From positions 1-64,000 of the forward strand of contig JAPYMA010000266.1 of assembly GCA_035041965.1 (NCBI GenBank): a stretch of 64,000 bases of DNA, written 5' to 3'. Below are positions 1 through 12,858 of this stretch, in pieces. The translations under genes were made by a program, and so were the position numbers. The DNA comes from Anisakis pegreffii (lineage: Eukaryota; Nematoda; Chromadorea; Rhabditida; Anisakidae). Position 1 is the stretch's first letter, and each line of letters opens with the position of its first letter. A model generated the notes under the pieces. It saw only the letters and a list, made by a program, of their open reading frames with translations. It was not told the origin of the DNA and ran no database searches.

Positions 1-2832
1 CGAATGATACCGTATTCTCGTTGATCGCTTCAACGATAACTTGCTCTTCTGCATAAATCGGCAACTTTGATCGTTGCAATTCAATTTCTTTCGTTCTCGA
101 CAATAACACATGATGTCTTTCATCATTCGCCACACGATTATTTATTTTCCTTCTCAAATAATCTTCAACTTTCTTCAGATTTACTTCTTTCGAGTTACTT
201 TTCGTATCATTTTTGCCACTGATATTCCGGGCATTCTTTTCATCATCAGCACATGTCTGCTCATCTTCCTCTAATTTCACTGAAAATAAGACAATATCCA
301 TCAAGTTCAAAGCAAAATTTTATCAGTTTATAAACAGGAAAAAAACGTTTACTCAGCACTCGATAACATTGAATAGCAATTGAATCCGTGACCAATAAAT
401 AATATTTTCAGTATCATCATCTGTTCTGTTAATTGAATAAAAAAAACAGAAATGATTCTGCAAAATGCTCACCACAAGATTCCATAAGATTTTCTGAATT
501 AGTTTCATTTACGGCAGAATTGTGTTGATTTTCTGTCGTCGGCAGACTCTTCTCTCGTTCGGCGCTTGTCGTTGCTTTCAACTGATCTGTTTCTTCATTC
601 TAAAATTTGATTCTTTCACAATTCAGTATCAATTACTCAGTATTCAGGAGTACCTGAATGACTTCCTCTATTTGAACATATTGTTAACGAAGTGGCACAC
701 CATATCAATGCGATTATCTCGTGAGAAAAACACGGAGTACAATCAAAATTACTCCAAAGCAGACAGATCTAATGAACTAACATTAATAATCACATAAAAT
801 GAAGATAATGTTAAGCAAAGATAACTGATAATGAACAAAGCCATCTTTTTAGCGCATTTATCTATTTGTTGGACGTGGAGATATTTTGACATTAAACTAA
901 TATCTTTTATTTAGCAAAAAACTCGACAAAAATCTTAAAACTAATAAAAACCGAAGTGGAAAATGTTATAAGATAGAGTTATGAGAATGCAAAAGACAAA
1001 CAAAACAGCAATACCAAATCGAGACTTCCTTCACTTGACTCACTATCCGTTTCATAGTAATTTTCTTGCTGTTGTGGTTTGTTGTGAATTGTGGCAGTCA
1101 CCAGTTCTCGACCCGCCAAACTATTCAACTTTTTCGGGAATGCCGGATCTTGCTCTCTACAAACGTCTGTATCATTACATGTTAAAACAGCAATATAAAA
1201 TTCAGGACTGCAGTAGTATTACAAATAATAATAACACAAATAATAATGGATCTATTAAGAAAAATAATTACAAGAATCATAACAACAATAATAATAGTCT
1301 TTCCATTACCAAAGTCATAATGACTAATGTTTAAGTTACTGTTGTTGAAAATATTATTATTGATAATCCTGCTAATATCCATATGATTAATGTTTGTGAT
1401 GGAATGAGCTAAAGAACAATCAACTTGCTAACATTTTCAATTTCTTTTCTTTTGATTGCATCTGCGATGTCGACGAAAGGTTTTTCATCGATTCGGCTGG
1501 TAACTGATACTGTTGAAGACTTTCGAACAATGTTTCACGCTTAAAAAAATATTTTTGAATCCTTTCAAATGCTGAGAGACTTTCCCCGAAGAACATTACC
1601 CGGGTGAATAAAACGCATATCTTAATTCTTATCATCATAATTATGTCAATTATACGTTCGATCATACAGATTCATTGCATTTGGACTGATTATCAGGTTG
1701 AACTCGAAATGAAAAAGATAAGATTAATACTGTTTCAATACGGATTTCGTTGACTGATTTAAAAGATTTTTTGATAATTAGTTTTCATAGCTCCAACGCT
1801 ATTAGGATGGGAAATTTTAAGCTTACTCTTAAGTGTAAATTTGTTTTGAATTCAGATAATTCTTTGAAGAAACGGTTGAGAATTTCTCATGCGGCAGCAT
1901 TTTCTGTTGGGATCTGGGAATGCCCCTGAATAGAAAGGATGCGGAATAACAGAAATCATGCCGTTTAAAAGTAACTGACTCCGCTATGGGAGTTAATTCT
2001 TTGGCGTGAAGAAGCGATATTTAGGCAATTTCGTTTCAGGGAGAAGCTATGGTCATATTCGACATTCAACTTCGATGTATTTCATTGAAAGCGAGCAGCG
2101 TGAAAAATACTGACGCAACAATAAATCTCTGGAAGTAATCTGAACGAACCGATTCCTTCTTCTGCTTCCTCTCCCGAATTTTCGCTAATTTCTTGGCTTT
2201 ACTTTTCGATTGTTTGGCTTCTATTTGCGCTAAACGTCGTTTCTTCGCTTCAATTCTTTTGGCATCTCCTTTTTCTCCATTTTCCTTCTTCTCTTTTGGT
2301 GCTTTTCTCTGAACATGCTTGGTTATCCATCGCTAATTCGTTATTTTATTTCTAATATTCAACCGTGAAATACATCAAACTTTTACAGCATTAGGTTCCT
2401 GATGCGCTAAAAACATCGTTTGATCTGCATCCGATTTACAAACGAGATCGACGTTTCGTATCAAATTCGTAATTGGGCTATTGAAACTAGTTACTTGTTG
2501 GGTGACTGACGGTATCAACAAAGAAATTAACAATCGTGGTGACATCTTTTTTTCTGGCTGACCATAATGAAAAATTGATGCAGTTTTGATTCCACTCATG
2601 TATTATAGTTTTGTTTGAAACTTAACGGTTGTTTTTTGTTTCATTTAGGAAGTTTCAACGGAATTCAGTTTTCCAGTGAGAGAAAACTGAAGGTAATTAG
2701 GAAATGAGCAACCTTTTTCTTGGTTGACGACAGAATGAACGCATTGGATGTGCCCTCTTTGCTACCATACGAATCATCAACTGATGCCGTATTCTGAACC
2801 GGAATAACGTTCGTCTGAGATGGTGTCTTCAT
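1..2832 (-). CDS. rha-2: DHX37/RHA-2-type DEAH-box RNA helicase, N-terminal part (partial)
   Basis: DHX37/Ecm16 helicases act in the nucleolus on the small-subunit processome, helping release U3 snoRNA from pre-rRNA (family knowledge). Exons on the minus strand in coding order are 2832-2713, 2308-2150, 1539-1425, 1166-1015, 599-473 and 279-1; phases agree at every junction and about 317 residues are visible. The order matches the family: a SNAFIL..TKKK segment, a lysine-rich basic tract, RETLFESLQQYQ, an acidic/polar linker, then RSKLPIYAEEQVIVEAI, the signature just before Walker A. The window ends there, so the ATPase motifs are off the left edge. The start ATG at 2832 lies 79 nt from a free acceptor and has an upstream in-frame stop. 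The donor at 1424 is weak, so that boundary is the least certain. Codon and intron style match the neighbours. The symbol follows the C. elegans orthologue name. Confidence 0.82.
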
Positions 2833-2915
2833 TTGTGATTTAATTCAGTTTGTGCGATGATGTTCTCCTGTAGATTTGTGGGGATTTTCATAAGCTCAAG
2901 GCGTCGGGCAGTCTG
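2833..2915 (-). promoter_or_regulatory. Probable SL trans-splice acceptor and 5' UTR of the helicase gene
   Basis: Read on the minus strand, a T-run ending in TTTTTCAG finishes at 2912, and no coding frame continues through it into the ATG at 2832. The 79-nt leader carries a TGA in frame with the ATG. This is the expected look of a nematode trans-splice site, although an upstream non-coding exon would look the same. Confidence 0.45.
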
Positions 2916-4246
2916 AAAAATAAACGCTAAGCGAACAAAATTTAAGGTTTCGACGCATTCGAGGAAGGATCGCACGTGAGATATATGCGAAACGAGTTTT
3001 TTTATTGAGCGGAATTATCTATCAAAGCGCTGAAAGATTGAGAATTACAATGTTTCGACCACGGGATGCCTCAAGAAGGTAGGTTTTCATCAGATACACT
3101 CGGAGCAGCATGTCAACGGGATCAGATGCATGTGCATGTTCAATGTCGGTGTTATCCACAAGCATTTTTTAATTGAACTTCTAATTGAACATCACAGTCA
3201 CGACTGAATCTTTCTTATGAGATTTTAATTTTGTCATTTCGATCGGTGTAATGAAAGGTATACACACACTTCGCCAAGTACGGAGTGATATTTCGCCAAG
3301 TGACGGAAGTTGGATTTCCATTTGATATATGTTCAGAAATGTGAATTTCTTCCCTATTCAATGAAAATAAATCCGGACAATTAATATATCATTTTATAGC
3401 GCAGATTCATAAAAACAAAACTTAATTGATAGATTAGCTAGTAATCTAGTGAGATTAGCTAGTGAGACAAAAGAAGTGTTCGCAATGGTCGTCCACAAAG
3501 GTGTACATACACAAACTGTCACTCCGCTGGTATTTGGCGAACTGTCAGCCCACCAAAAAAACATGAACTACATTGGTGAGTGTTCGCTTATAATAATCTT
3601 TAACTTGTCTAATATTGATGAATACAGTCATTTTTTTAAAATTTTTGTGGTAAATTCGGACAATGTCGATTCGACGCAATCTGAGAAAAGGTTTACAACA
3701 ACTTGCTTCGTGACAAGTGCCACTCGGATAATTTGAGCGTGCCACAATAAGCGTGTCACAATGTCGATTCGATCCAATCCGACAATTGAGTAGCATCGTG
3801 CTTTTTGTCCGAGTTGGACTTGTCCTAGATGCAGTTGTCACGAGAATGGGTGAAGGTTAGAGTCTGAAGCATAATTCAAGTACCTACCTGAAGCGGAGGA
3901 TTAATGTTGGCTAGAATCTAATGCAACTTTTGAAGTCGGAATCGTTTTCATTATTGTTCGATGAAGATGGAACTCACTTGTGGTTTTGTTGTGGTTTCGT
4001 TCGCAGTACGATATATCGTCGAACTATTTCCAGTTTTTAACGTGCCAAATGCTCATCCCATCAGTTTGTTCGCCTTTTATCAGACTCATCAAGCAACTTC
4101 TGAAATCCACTTTCATCGCTCCTTGTTGCTGTCATCGAGTGTGCATTTCGTTTTCCTTAATGGATAAGCACTCGCGTTGAGGTGGCAGCCCCAATGGTTG
4201 ACGAATAAAACAGCTAGTTATCTTAAAGAAACGTCGTCGTCATTTT
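2913..4246. other. Divergent intergenic region between helicase and hexosaminidase genes
   Basis: This stretch separates two divergently transcribed genes and must hold the promoter of at least one. No convincing exon was seen. It holds short repeats: a 10-nt TTCGCCAAGT pair near 3,270-3,305, a 15-nt direct repeat at 3660-3674 and 3758-3772, and an imperfect 16-nt inverted repeat pairing 3712-3727 with 3809-3824. Open frames here are short and overlap on both strands. Confidence 0.5.
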
Positions 4247-4260
4247 CAGATATCAAAGGG
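4240..4260 (+). promoter_or_regulatory. Probable SL trans-splice acceptor of the hexosaminidase gene
   Basis: CATTTTCAG ends at 4249, only 11 nt before the ATG at 4261. The open frame continues upstream to 4177, but the acceptor makes the shorter start more likely, and the shorter start gives a well-formed signal anchor. Confidence 0.55.
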
Positions 4261-7200
4261 ATGGTGTTTTGCCGACGTGCACTACGTCGTGCATTACGAT
4301 GTGGCAACAGTCGATCATCTGTATTCGTCGATATTGTCTTAATTATAATTCTAATTATCGCATGTTCGGTGGTTGCATCACATCTGAATACATCCAACAT
4401 CCAAACACAAGTGCACGCATCTGCCGTTCGTTTACTTCTGTTTACGGCTTTAAAGATAATGATTGATCAAAACAGTCACCTCTGCGCATCGCAAAATCTG
4501 TTTTCTAAAAAAAATTCGTGTTCCTTTTACGCCATCATCAGGGAGGGATTAGGAGAGCTAAAAGCGCCTCTGCTTTTGTAACTGTCGGATCGATATTGTC
4601 TTAATCGATTGATTGACTTGTTTAGTCATTTTAATCAACAATTACTTTTGTCGTGCGCATAATAAAAGGGCGAACTGTTGAGTTGAGAAATTATTCACTA
4701 TTACAACAACACATTTCAATTTCCATAAATAGACAATTTCTCAGAAGAAGTAATTTATTCCTTCCTAATCCGTTATGTAAACCACTCAACGCGTTTTCAG
4801 GAGAATGACATTCAAAATGATGTATTACCAAAACCAAATATGTTAAAACAAATAATCGTTGATAATATTGTCGAAAATGACATTCAACGAGAGAAGCAAC
4901 AAATAGCAAAGGTGTTAAAAGATGAACATTTCATGTTTGCCATCTCAGTTACTCCTTTAAATCATAAGTCTTTAATCATTTTGATAAGAATGATTGGTAT
5001 TTATATGATGATGAACAATATTTGTTTTAATTTCTCATCTCGTTTATAATTATTCCCAGTTCCGATCCTGTTTTCATTTCTTTGATCAGTTACATAATTC
5101 GAACTTCTTTTCTCGTTTTATCTGTAATGTTTTTCGTTCAGATTTCTAACGATCAATCGGCAGTTCCTCAACGAAAAGAACGAAAGAGGTAAATGTTTAT
5201 CCGCTCATTTTTCTAAATTAGTTCACATAAGTGACGATGTTCACAATAGAATAGCTAAGTTCAGATGCAATCAGCACACCATTATTTATTGTGATATATT
5301 TATTTATACTGTTTATAGTGCCGTGTTTTTTGGTTAAACTATTGGTTCATTTTTAGAATAATCTTGATTGAGTGCCTAAGAAAGAATTCTTTGCGTTTAT
5401 CAAGATGCAGATTCACTTATAAATGAGATATTGATTTATTGTCGCACCAGATACATTTATAATATAATTGTCAAATCTAGGATGAATATGCATTCAAGGA
5501 AAGAAATTGATGGTGTCAAATATCCTCTGTTGAATTCAGTTGGGAATTTTATACCAATCAGACGAATCGTTCACATTGATCTCAAAGGGGGTGCTTTAAA
5601 GGTATTCTCTAGAATAGTCTTCTTCTTGTTTTCATCGTAGTCAGGATGCTAGTTTGTAATAATACTATGGGGATTTATTTCCATTTGTAATCGTGCTCAT
5701 TATCGTCACAATTTAATGCACATTTATAATCATTATTAAGATTGATTTGGTTTTAGGTGGATTATTTTGAAAAGGTATTCGAAGTGCTGAAAGCACTGGG
5801 CGCAACTGGAGTGCTTATTGAATGGGAGGATATGTTCCCTTTTGAAGGTCGTCTTAGATCAGCAGTGAATGGTGACGCTTATTCTATGCAACAGGTTTGT
5901 TGATTGCACAACAGATGATTATGTGAATATGCATTCAATTATATTGAATATAACAGTTTTCGGTGATCACCGAACAGGGTATTTCCGGTCTTGAGCCACT
6001 GGTCACTTACCCAACTCTAACTCTGCGGAGCGATTGTGTTCTGATTTACAACCGAATAATGATAGTCGTGTTATTTTCATAAAATTGTGATTGTTTTGTT
6101 AGGTACATCGCATATTGAGAGGAGCACAAAAATATGGATTGGATGTGATACCATTGATTCAAACGTTTGGACATTTAGAATGGATTCTGAAATTAGAGGA
6201 ATTCGCTCATCTTCGTGAGGCATCAGCCTTCCCTCAGGTGAATATTGTCAATATTTTTCGAAAATACTCCAGTTCAAATGAATGGTTACATTCCTGTTTA
6301 TTCTGTTGATAATATTCAGCATACCACTTATTTTTACTGAAAAGTATCACCAAATAATATTTTATTATTTCAATTTTCAGTTTGTTCATGTGTAAAGTAA
6401 TGTTAATAATAGGTGATATGTGTGTCAAATGATGAGGCATGGCAGTTACTTCGTGATATGATTGATCAAGTGGTGTCGGTTCATAAAAAATTCGGAATGC
6501 AATTCTTTCATATGGGTGCTGATGAAGTCTTTCAGGTTATCGCATTGCTTTCCTTCAGTTTTATAAATCTACCTGAAGTCTGTGCAGTCATATTGCTTTA
6601 TGATTCGGTTATGAACGGACTTAAGAAATACATTGTTTCAGTGATATCCCGCTGTCCATTTAACATAATATTTGAATTTTGATTAATTTTTGATAGTATT
6701 AACTGTGATATTTCGTCATTAACTGAAGTTACATTGCAGCCACATAATTTAAATGGAAGTGTTGCGTTATCATAAGTGATTTCAGATAGTATCGATATCG
6801 AAAGTTTGATACAAGAAATTGATTTTCAGATAGGTTATGCTAACAGTACAATAGAACTGATGCGAAATTATGGTTCAAAAGAAAGAGTAATGCTGTGGCA
6901 TATAGCTCGTGTTGCTGAATATATCAGAAAAATCACGAATGATGATGTATGTTTTTTTATTTTTCATCCAACTTCAGTTGCTTTTGAATCGAACTGTGTG
7001 ATTATTGATCACGTTTTGTTAAATGACCAACTTACAAGCCCATAATTGAAGCTGTTAATACTGATGATATTGATAGGTTTAACGGTGGAATACTGAGAAT
7101 GTTTGTGAATGGAGTCATAGCTATGATCTCTGAATTTATGCCGTACTCGTTTTATCATTAAGGTATCTGTGCTCGCATGGCACGATATGTTAACAGAAGT

Positions 7201-9277
7201 GAGCGAGGAAGATCTCAGGCTCTACAATGTACCAAGCTTAATCGAACCTGTTCTGTGGTCTTATGCTGAGGATTTGAATCAATATCTGTCACCATCGACA
7301 TGGTTTGCATTGAAGGTATGTTGACTGTCTAATTTCTCTTGGAATTGCTGTTATAACTGAGAATGAAGCAGAAATTTGTTCATTTAATCATCATCATTAT
7401 GTCATCTTAATGATGTTTTTATCATTATTTTCATATGTCTTCGTTACTATAAGCTGATGAGGAAAATAGGCACCTTATTCAAATCTTCGGAATCGGTAAT
7501 CTCACACTAATGGTCGAGATCATGATTAAAATAGCAGTGATTATGCTATAATAATAGAGGGATAGCATTAGCATTGATGAACAAATAGATACATTTTAGC
7601 CATTCAATAAAGTGTGGGGTGCATCAGCGTACAAAGGAGCTGATGGACCAATGCGTTATTCTTCAAACCCGATTCATTACATTCGCAATAATGAAGCGTG
7701 GATTATGCAGTTCACTGCGAATTACCGAGATTTTCAATTTGTGCAGGTGTTTTGATGTTGTTATTATTATTGTTATTTGTTGTTGTTGAAGGGTTTGAAA
7801 TTCTTTTTTGTTGATTCTGATGAAATGATAGTAGTGTATTTACTAAATGAATAACGTTGAAGGGATTGATACTGACTGGTTGGTCGCGTTACGATCATAT
7901 GGCGGTGTTGTGTGAGCTGTTTCCAGTCGCAATGCCAGCACTGTCAATGAGTTTAGAGAGTGTGATCGATGGCCGCGTTCACAACGCGGAGTATCATTAC
8001 CCGAATACTTCCAAATTGTTCAAGTGCAACCTTCCAACTGACCGCGGTTTTGTCGTTGGCTGTCAATTCCCTGGTGCTCAGGTATTTTTGTTTTATCAAT
8101 GTCTATTGTTAGGAATAGAATGCATAATGGGTGCTTAGACATGAGTCAGTGTGATGATACTTCAGTAATACGTCTTGGTATTATTTATGCTGGATGATGA
8201 TTGTTACTGAGAACAGAGAATGTAGCATATTAATCGATACTACTAATTATCTGTTGGTTAAAAGATGAACATTTGTAATGAATGGTGATGAAATGTTTTA
8301 GTTGACATTTGCTTTCTAACAGATTGATTAGGTGATTGATAGAATGATTGCCGTTATTACGGTAATGTTAGAGCGTGTGAAGAATATCAGTATGTGGAAT
8401 TATCCGTTAGAAAACATTACAGTTTGCTGATCGCAGAACTGTACAAAATATTCATGCAGTGATTAATGTCGATTTAAGGTATACGAGCTGATAAATGAAT
8501 TCGCGAATCAACACGAATTAGTGCAGCGTTATATAGAGTCAGATTTCGATTTCAATGGATGGCTTTCAGAGTTATCCATTCGTTATTTATATTCGTCGCC
8601 GATGTACATCAATAAAATACTGCAGTTCGTCGAATATTATCTCAACCCTCTGCAACAACTCAAGCAGCAACTCAGGTTTGTAACTGTTCATTACTATTAT
8701 TACTCTAATCAATTTTCATATCAATTCATTTCTCTTCACTTACTACCTTTAAATCATTATTTGCCCTATCAAAGTATTTTCTATTCAAGTAGTAATTCTT
8801 CGAATTCAAAAAGTTGACCATCTTAGCAGCACTGATATTCGCATCGAGTTTTATATAGTTGTCAGTAAATTCGATAAATTGATTGGTAAATTAATGCAAC
8901 TAATTATAATTTTACCGCAAATGTTCACATTCTTTATTCATATTTCTGTTCAGTTTTCGTCAAATGAATATTGTTAAGCGAAGGAGTATTTTATGCACAC
9001 AATGTAATGTATGAATTTAAGATTAGTATAATTGTATAGTTGTCGAAGGGTTATCATGAAAATGATAGGTTTCAATAATATATTTGCTTTGTATGTTGAT
9101 TTCAGAACTGAAATGACTAAAATCTTCTTCAACGATACAGTGGAAGAGTTCATTGAAACATACATGGAGCAAGATATAAAATTTCTGAAGAAACATCGAG
9201 AAATGGGTTTAAAACTGTTGGAACGAAAGCATTTCGCGAAACGACCGTTCATCTCGAAACCATCAAATACACATTAG
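4261..9277 (+). CDS. Membrane-anchored GH20 beta-hexosaminidase (HEXD/nematode HEX-2..5 type)
   Basis: GH20 enzymes remove terminal GlcNAc or GalNAc; the nematode membrane-anchored group trims glycans in the secretory pathway (family knowledge). Exons: 4261-4425, 4801-4911, 5142-5188, 5481-5601, 5757-5894, 6103-6237, 6413-6535, 6830-6946, 7163-7315, 7600-7746, 7863-8081, 8479-8675, 9106-9277. All phases agree, giving about 614 residues. An Arg-rich cytosolic head (1-20) precedes one hydrophobic segment (about 21-40), so it is a type II anchor with a short polar stem over exons 2-3. The catalytic domain begins near RRIVHIDLKGG and includes GVLIEWEDMFPFEG, PLIQTFGHLEW, the catalytic Asp-Glu pair in HMGADEVF (about D276/E277), LIEPVLWSY, VWGASAYKGADGP and LTGWSRYDHMAVLCE. 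The C-terminal 110 residues are less conserved and end in a basic tail. The human homologue HEXD is shorter and lacks the anchor. Confidence 0.9.
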
Positions 9278-12200
9278 CCCGTCGTCATGGGTTCGGTCAG
9301 GCAGAAGATTTACTCAATAATTTATTAACATTCTCTAACAGTCAGGTTCAGTTGTCATCACTTTGTCACTAAAGTGATTCGCCTATTTCGATAATAACAT
9401 CTTATAACCAACTTGATAATAGACTGGCCATTTATGGGTCAGCATGTCCATCAGGCAAAGAACTCGTAAGCACTTCGCTTGACGACGAGCGAGTTGGGGT
9501 AATCCTTATTAACTGATGCATCACGGATTCGAGTGGCACAACGTTTCATTGAAACCGAATTGTGTCATTAATATAGAATAGATTATTGCTGCTAGTATGC
9601 TTAAATATATCTATTGGATTTGAGCTATCCTGATTAATGGTATCAAACGGAATATTGAAACGTCCTTAAGTTTCTTTTTAAAATATTTTATTACCTCTTC
9701 ATTGAATGTATTTCGTAAATGTAATTGCTCTATTCAATTGCATAATATTAATATGCTAACTCTTAACAGATCGATTGCGATAATGTACGCGTAATATTTA
9801 TTTATTGAAACAGCCAGTGAAACTCGTTACGAGCCTAACGTTATGTACAAAGCTTAACTTGCTTTCGTTGTGCATAATGCATTTCAAAATAATAATAAGT
9901 CTCGTTCTGAAATCTCTTTATTGTATGCGTTTTGTTTCTGATATTTTTCAGTCAGTATTCTTGTTTGCTTTTTCATGTTCTTCCTCTTTGATCTATTTAA
10001 AATTCTCAAATCGTTTTCATCATCTACGTTTTTGAACGAACTTTTGTTCAATAATGCAGATTGCATTGCTTATGTTCTGTTGATATTATATCACATTACA
10101 CTTTTAAATTCATCATCTTTATTTATATGCATCCACTCATCGTTTTCATCAAAACATTTGGTACTCTTCTAATGATCATTTACACGTTTCACCAACATTG
10201 CTAAAGCGTTTTTAATTTTTCGTTCATCGGTATGCCCTTAACTCTCCTCGTATAGACTGTTTTATAACTGCTTAATATATTTGCATTTTCATATGGGTTT
10301 ATAATTTACTTGTATATTATATATACGTATATTGTGTAATATATTATATACGTATGTTTTGGATACGTTTTTTTTGAAGAATTTTGTTATTTAATTATTT
10401 ATTCATTTGTTTATTTTCTCGTTATTTGTTAAACGTCCGCAAATTACATGATTTGCGAATATGCAAAAAAGAATTACTCAAAATGGTTGTCAAATATCAA
10501 CTGTGAAACCATAAACGTTGTAAAATTATGGGTTCTCGAGCAGTTGGTTAGCGAAGAGTTTTAGATTTGAAAAGAAAATTTCCTCAATTCAGATCATATA
10601 AAATTTCAACGATATTCGAGATGAGCATCTGTTCAGATATTTTATTCATTTATTCATTTTATCTATTTATTTTATTCAATAAATGCATAATAATTCACTG
10701 AATGTGAGCGAATTCATAATGTGTGTGATGAATTTTGATATTCTTTAATATTATGAATTTAGATTATCGTTTGTTATTGTTACGCATATTTCTTGTTACG
10801 AATTATTCTGAACACAAGTACATCGTTCGAGTGTTTGATATTCTCTGATAGTCTTATCTTATCACTGATAAAATTCCACCAAATATCCCGTCAGAATTCC
10901 AGTGTCTTCGATGATACTGTATAATGTGCAAATCAGTAGTTTTCCGCGAGGATTTCGCAGCTGGCTCAATTCACCCACTCAAATACATTGATTTTCTCTT
11001 CTCAAGTTATAATCTCAAGTTCAGATTGCAAAGTTTATGGCGTTAATTAAAAGAGAATATCAGCAGCATATTGCATTATTTCAACTTATTCACCTACTTC
11101 TAGAATAGGCTTGCATTGTAACGATTGATGTGTAGATAGCAGAAAGATTTTGTGATAAAATCTATTGCTATGTTATGTGCTGTTGTTGTTGGTTGTTATT
11201 GTTATGTTTACGGTTACGCGTAAGATCTTTTTTGATGATTAGCTGAATGAAGTGATTATTTGTTAACAACAATTTCGTTGGCATAATCTTTGAAGTTTTA
11301 TTTCTCGATATTGTACTTTTGCAGCGAATTATATTGTGAAGAAAACGAAAAAAAATGTTTGCATTTTGTCACATTAAACGTGTTTGTGTGTTTTTTTGTT
11401 GCAATTTCGTAATTTTGTATTTCCCAAATAATCAATCGATCGCATTGTGTTGTGCATTGTTCCTTGGATGTTTCCGCTTTGAGGGAACGTCGAAGAAATT
11501 ATTTAATCTCTCACCGGTATTTGCATTCTCAAATATTTCTCCAACGAATAGTCCAATAATGATTTCATTTTTCATCATAAGGCAGCGCCGCTCTCTATCG
11601 TGTGCGAATTGTTGTTTTGTTGATTTTATGCGAATAAAGATTCAAGTAATATCTGCCCAAAACGCTATCAGCTGATCAAATGTGATCACGTATGATAATC
11701 TCGTTTTGTGGCATAATTTTAACGAGCCATTCACCGTAACACATTGCATGTTATGTTTATTTCGTAACTGTCATGCATTACGACTGTAATAATGATGCGT
11801 TTGCTTATGCATATGATCAGTTTTATTGATTATAAAGTTGACGAATTCGAATGATTTGACGATTGAGCTTTACGTTGGTTGACTCATCATTTGCTGCTGA
11901 TTTATTCTCCGTTAGAAGCGTTATTGTTATCATATTTATTACGTTATCATAATGATAATTATTTGTTGATCATTTGCAAGTTTTTTCGCATGGTGCGAAT
12001 AAAAACTTTATATTATTGTTTGAGTATTATTGTTGTATTAAGTGTTATCTGATTTGGTGCGATATCCAGGTGACGTGATTGATATGCGGCGATTCGTATT
12101 GGGTCGTGTTGGCATTGCAGTGAGCAATTATTGTTCGGATGTAATTAGAGATGAAGCAGATCGATGTGGTGTGCATCGTACTGCTAAACTTTTTATCATC

Positions 12201-12820
12201 TATTAGTGCATTTCTTGAATCGATTAATACAACACATCATTTCTAGTTAAATTAATCTTTGTTATGTGTTAGTTAAAGCTGCTGCTGCTGTCCATTCGTC
12301 GTAATTAGGCACAACTGAGACATCTTTCTGATCGTATGGGGCAGTTTTTGAATCTTTTTTAAGGATTCAATGACGGTGTTACTCTAAAAAACGGTTTGAA
12401 TTTGGCGCTGTTCAGACTGCACAGCTGAATTTGTGTGAATTCAATTGGAATGATATGCTGTGCTTATGTCGGACGAAATCGGGATCGATTTCTCTGAAAA
12501 TGCGTTTTATTGGGACTGTTGACACTTCTTGCCAAAAGTGCAAACTGTACTTCGAGAGTACTTTTTAGTGCAGATGATCGCTTGCTTTAACTCTTCGCAT
12601 CCATTTTAATCCGTTTATTTCGAGATGTATGACTGCTACTTGTTCGTGGTTTAAGCAATCAGAACAAGCGGTCGGTAAACAATGTGCCACTATGTGAAGC
12701 GATTGTGGTGAAATGAAATAGTTCGGTGTTCTTGGATATTTTTTACTTTTGAATGTACGAATAGGATTAACGCCGTATTGATATGTTGTCGTTCACGTTG
12801 AGCATATTTCGTATCTATCA
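9278..12820. other. Intergenic, AT-rich, no gene seen
   Basis: About 3.5 kb between the hexosaminidase stop and the UFC1 leader. It begins with the hexosaminidase 3' UTR. No frame here combines sensible splice sites with protein-like composition. A short AT palindromic tract with repeated TATATACGTAT-like words lies near 10,310-10,355. Confidence 0.5.
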
Positions 12821-12858
12821 CTATTGCAGATCCACTCTCTGGAATCTAAGCTGCAGTA
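12821..12858 (+). promoter_or_regulatory. Probable SL trans-splice acceptor and 5' UTR of UFC1
   Basis: CTATTGCAG ends at 12829, 29 nt before the UFC1 ATG, with no coding frame crossing it. Consistent with trans-splicing of the leader. Confidence 0.45.

Noticed and set aside
2375..2599. Minus-strand frame that could supply another helicase exon before the basic tract
   Set aside because: The exon 2713-2832 already joins in phase to 2308-2150 and gives the family-like SNAFIL..KKK junction; inserting this frame breaks that match.
4177..4260. Upstream extension of the hexosaminidase frame
   Set aside because: A good acceptor at 4249 lies between it and the ATG at 4261, so the extension is most likely outron.
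11355..11675. Plus-strand open frame of about 106 codons
   Set aside because: Phe/Cys-rich translation of T-rich DNA, no splice partners and no domain.
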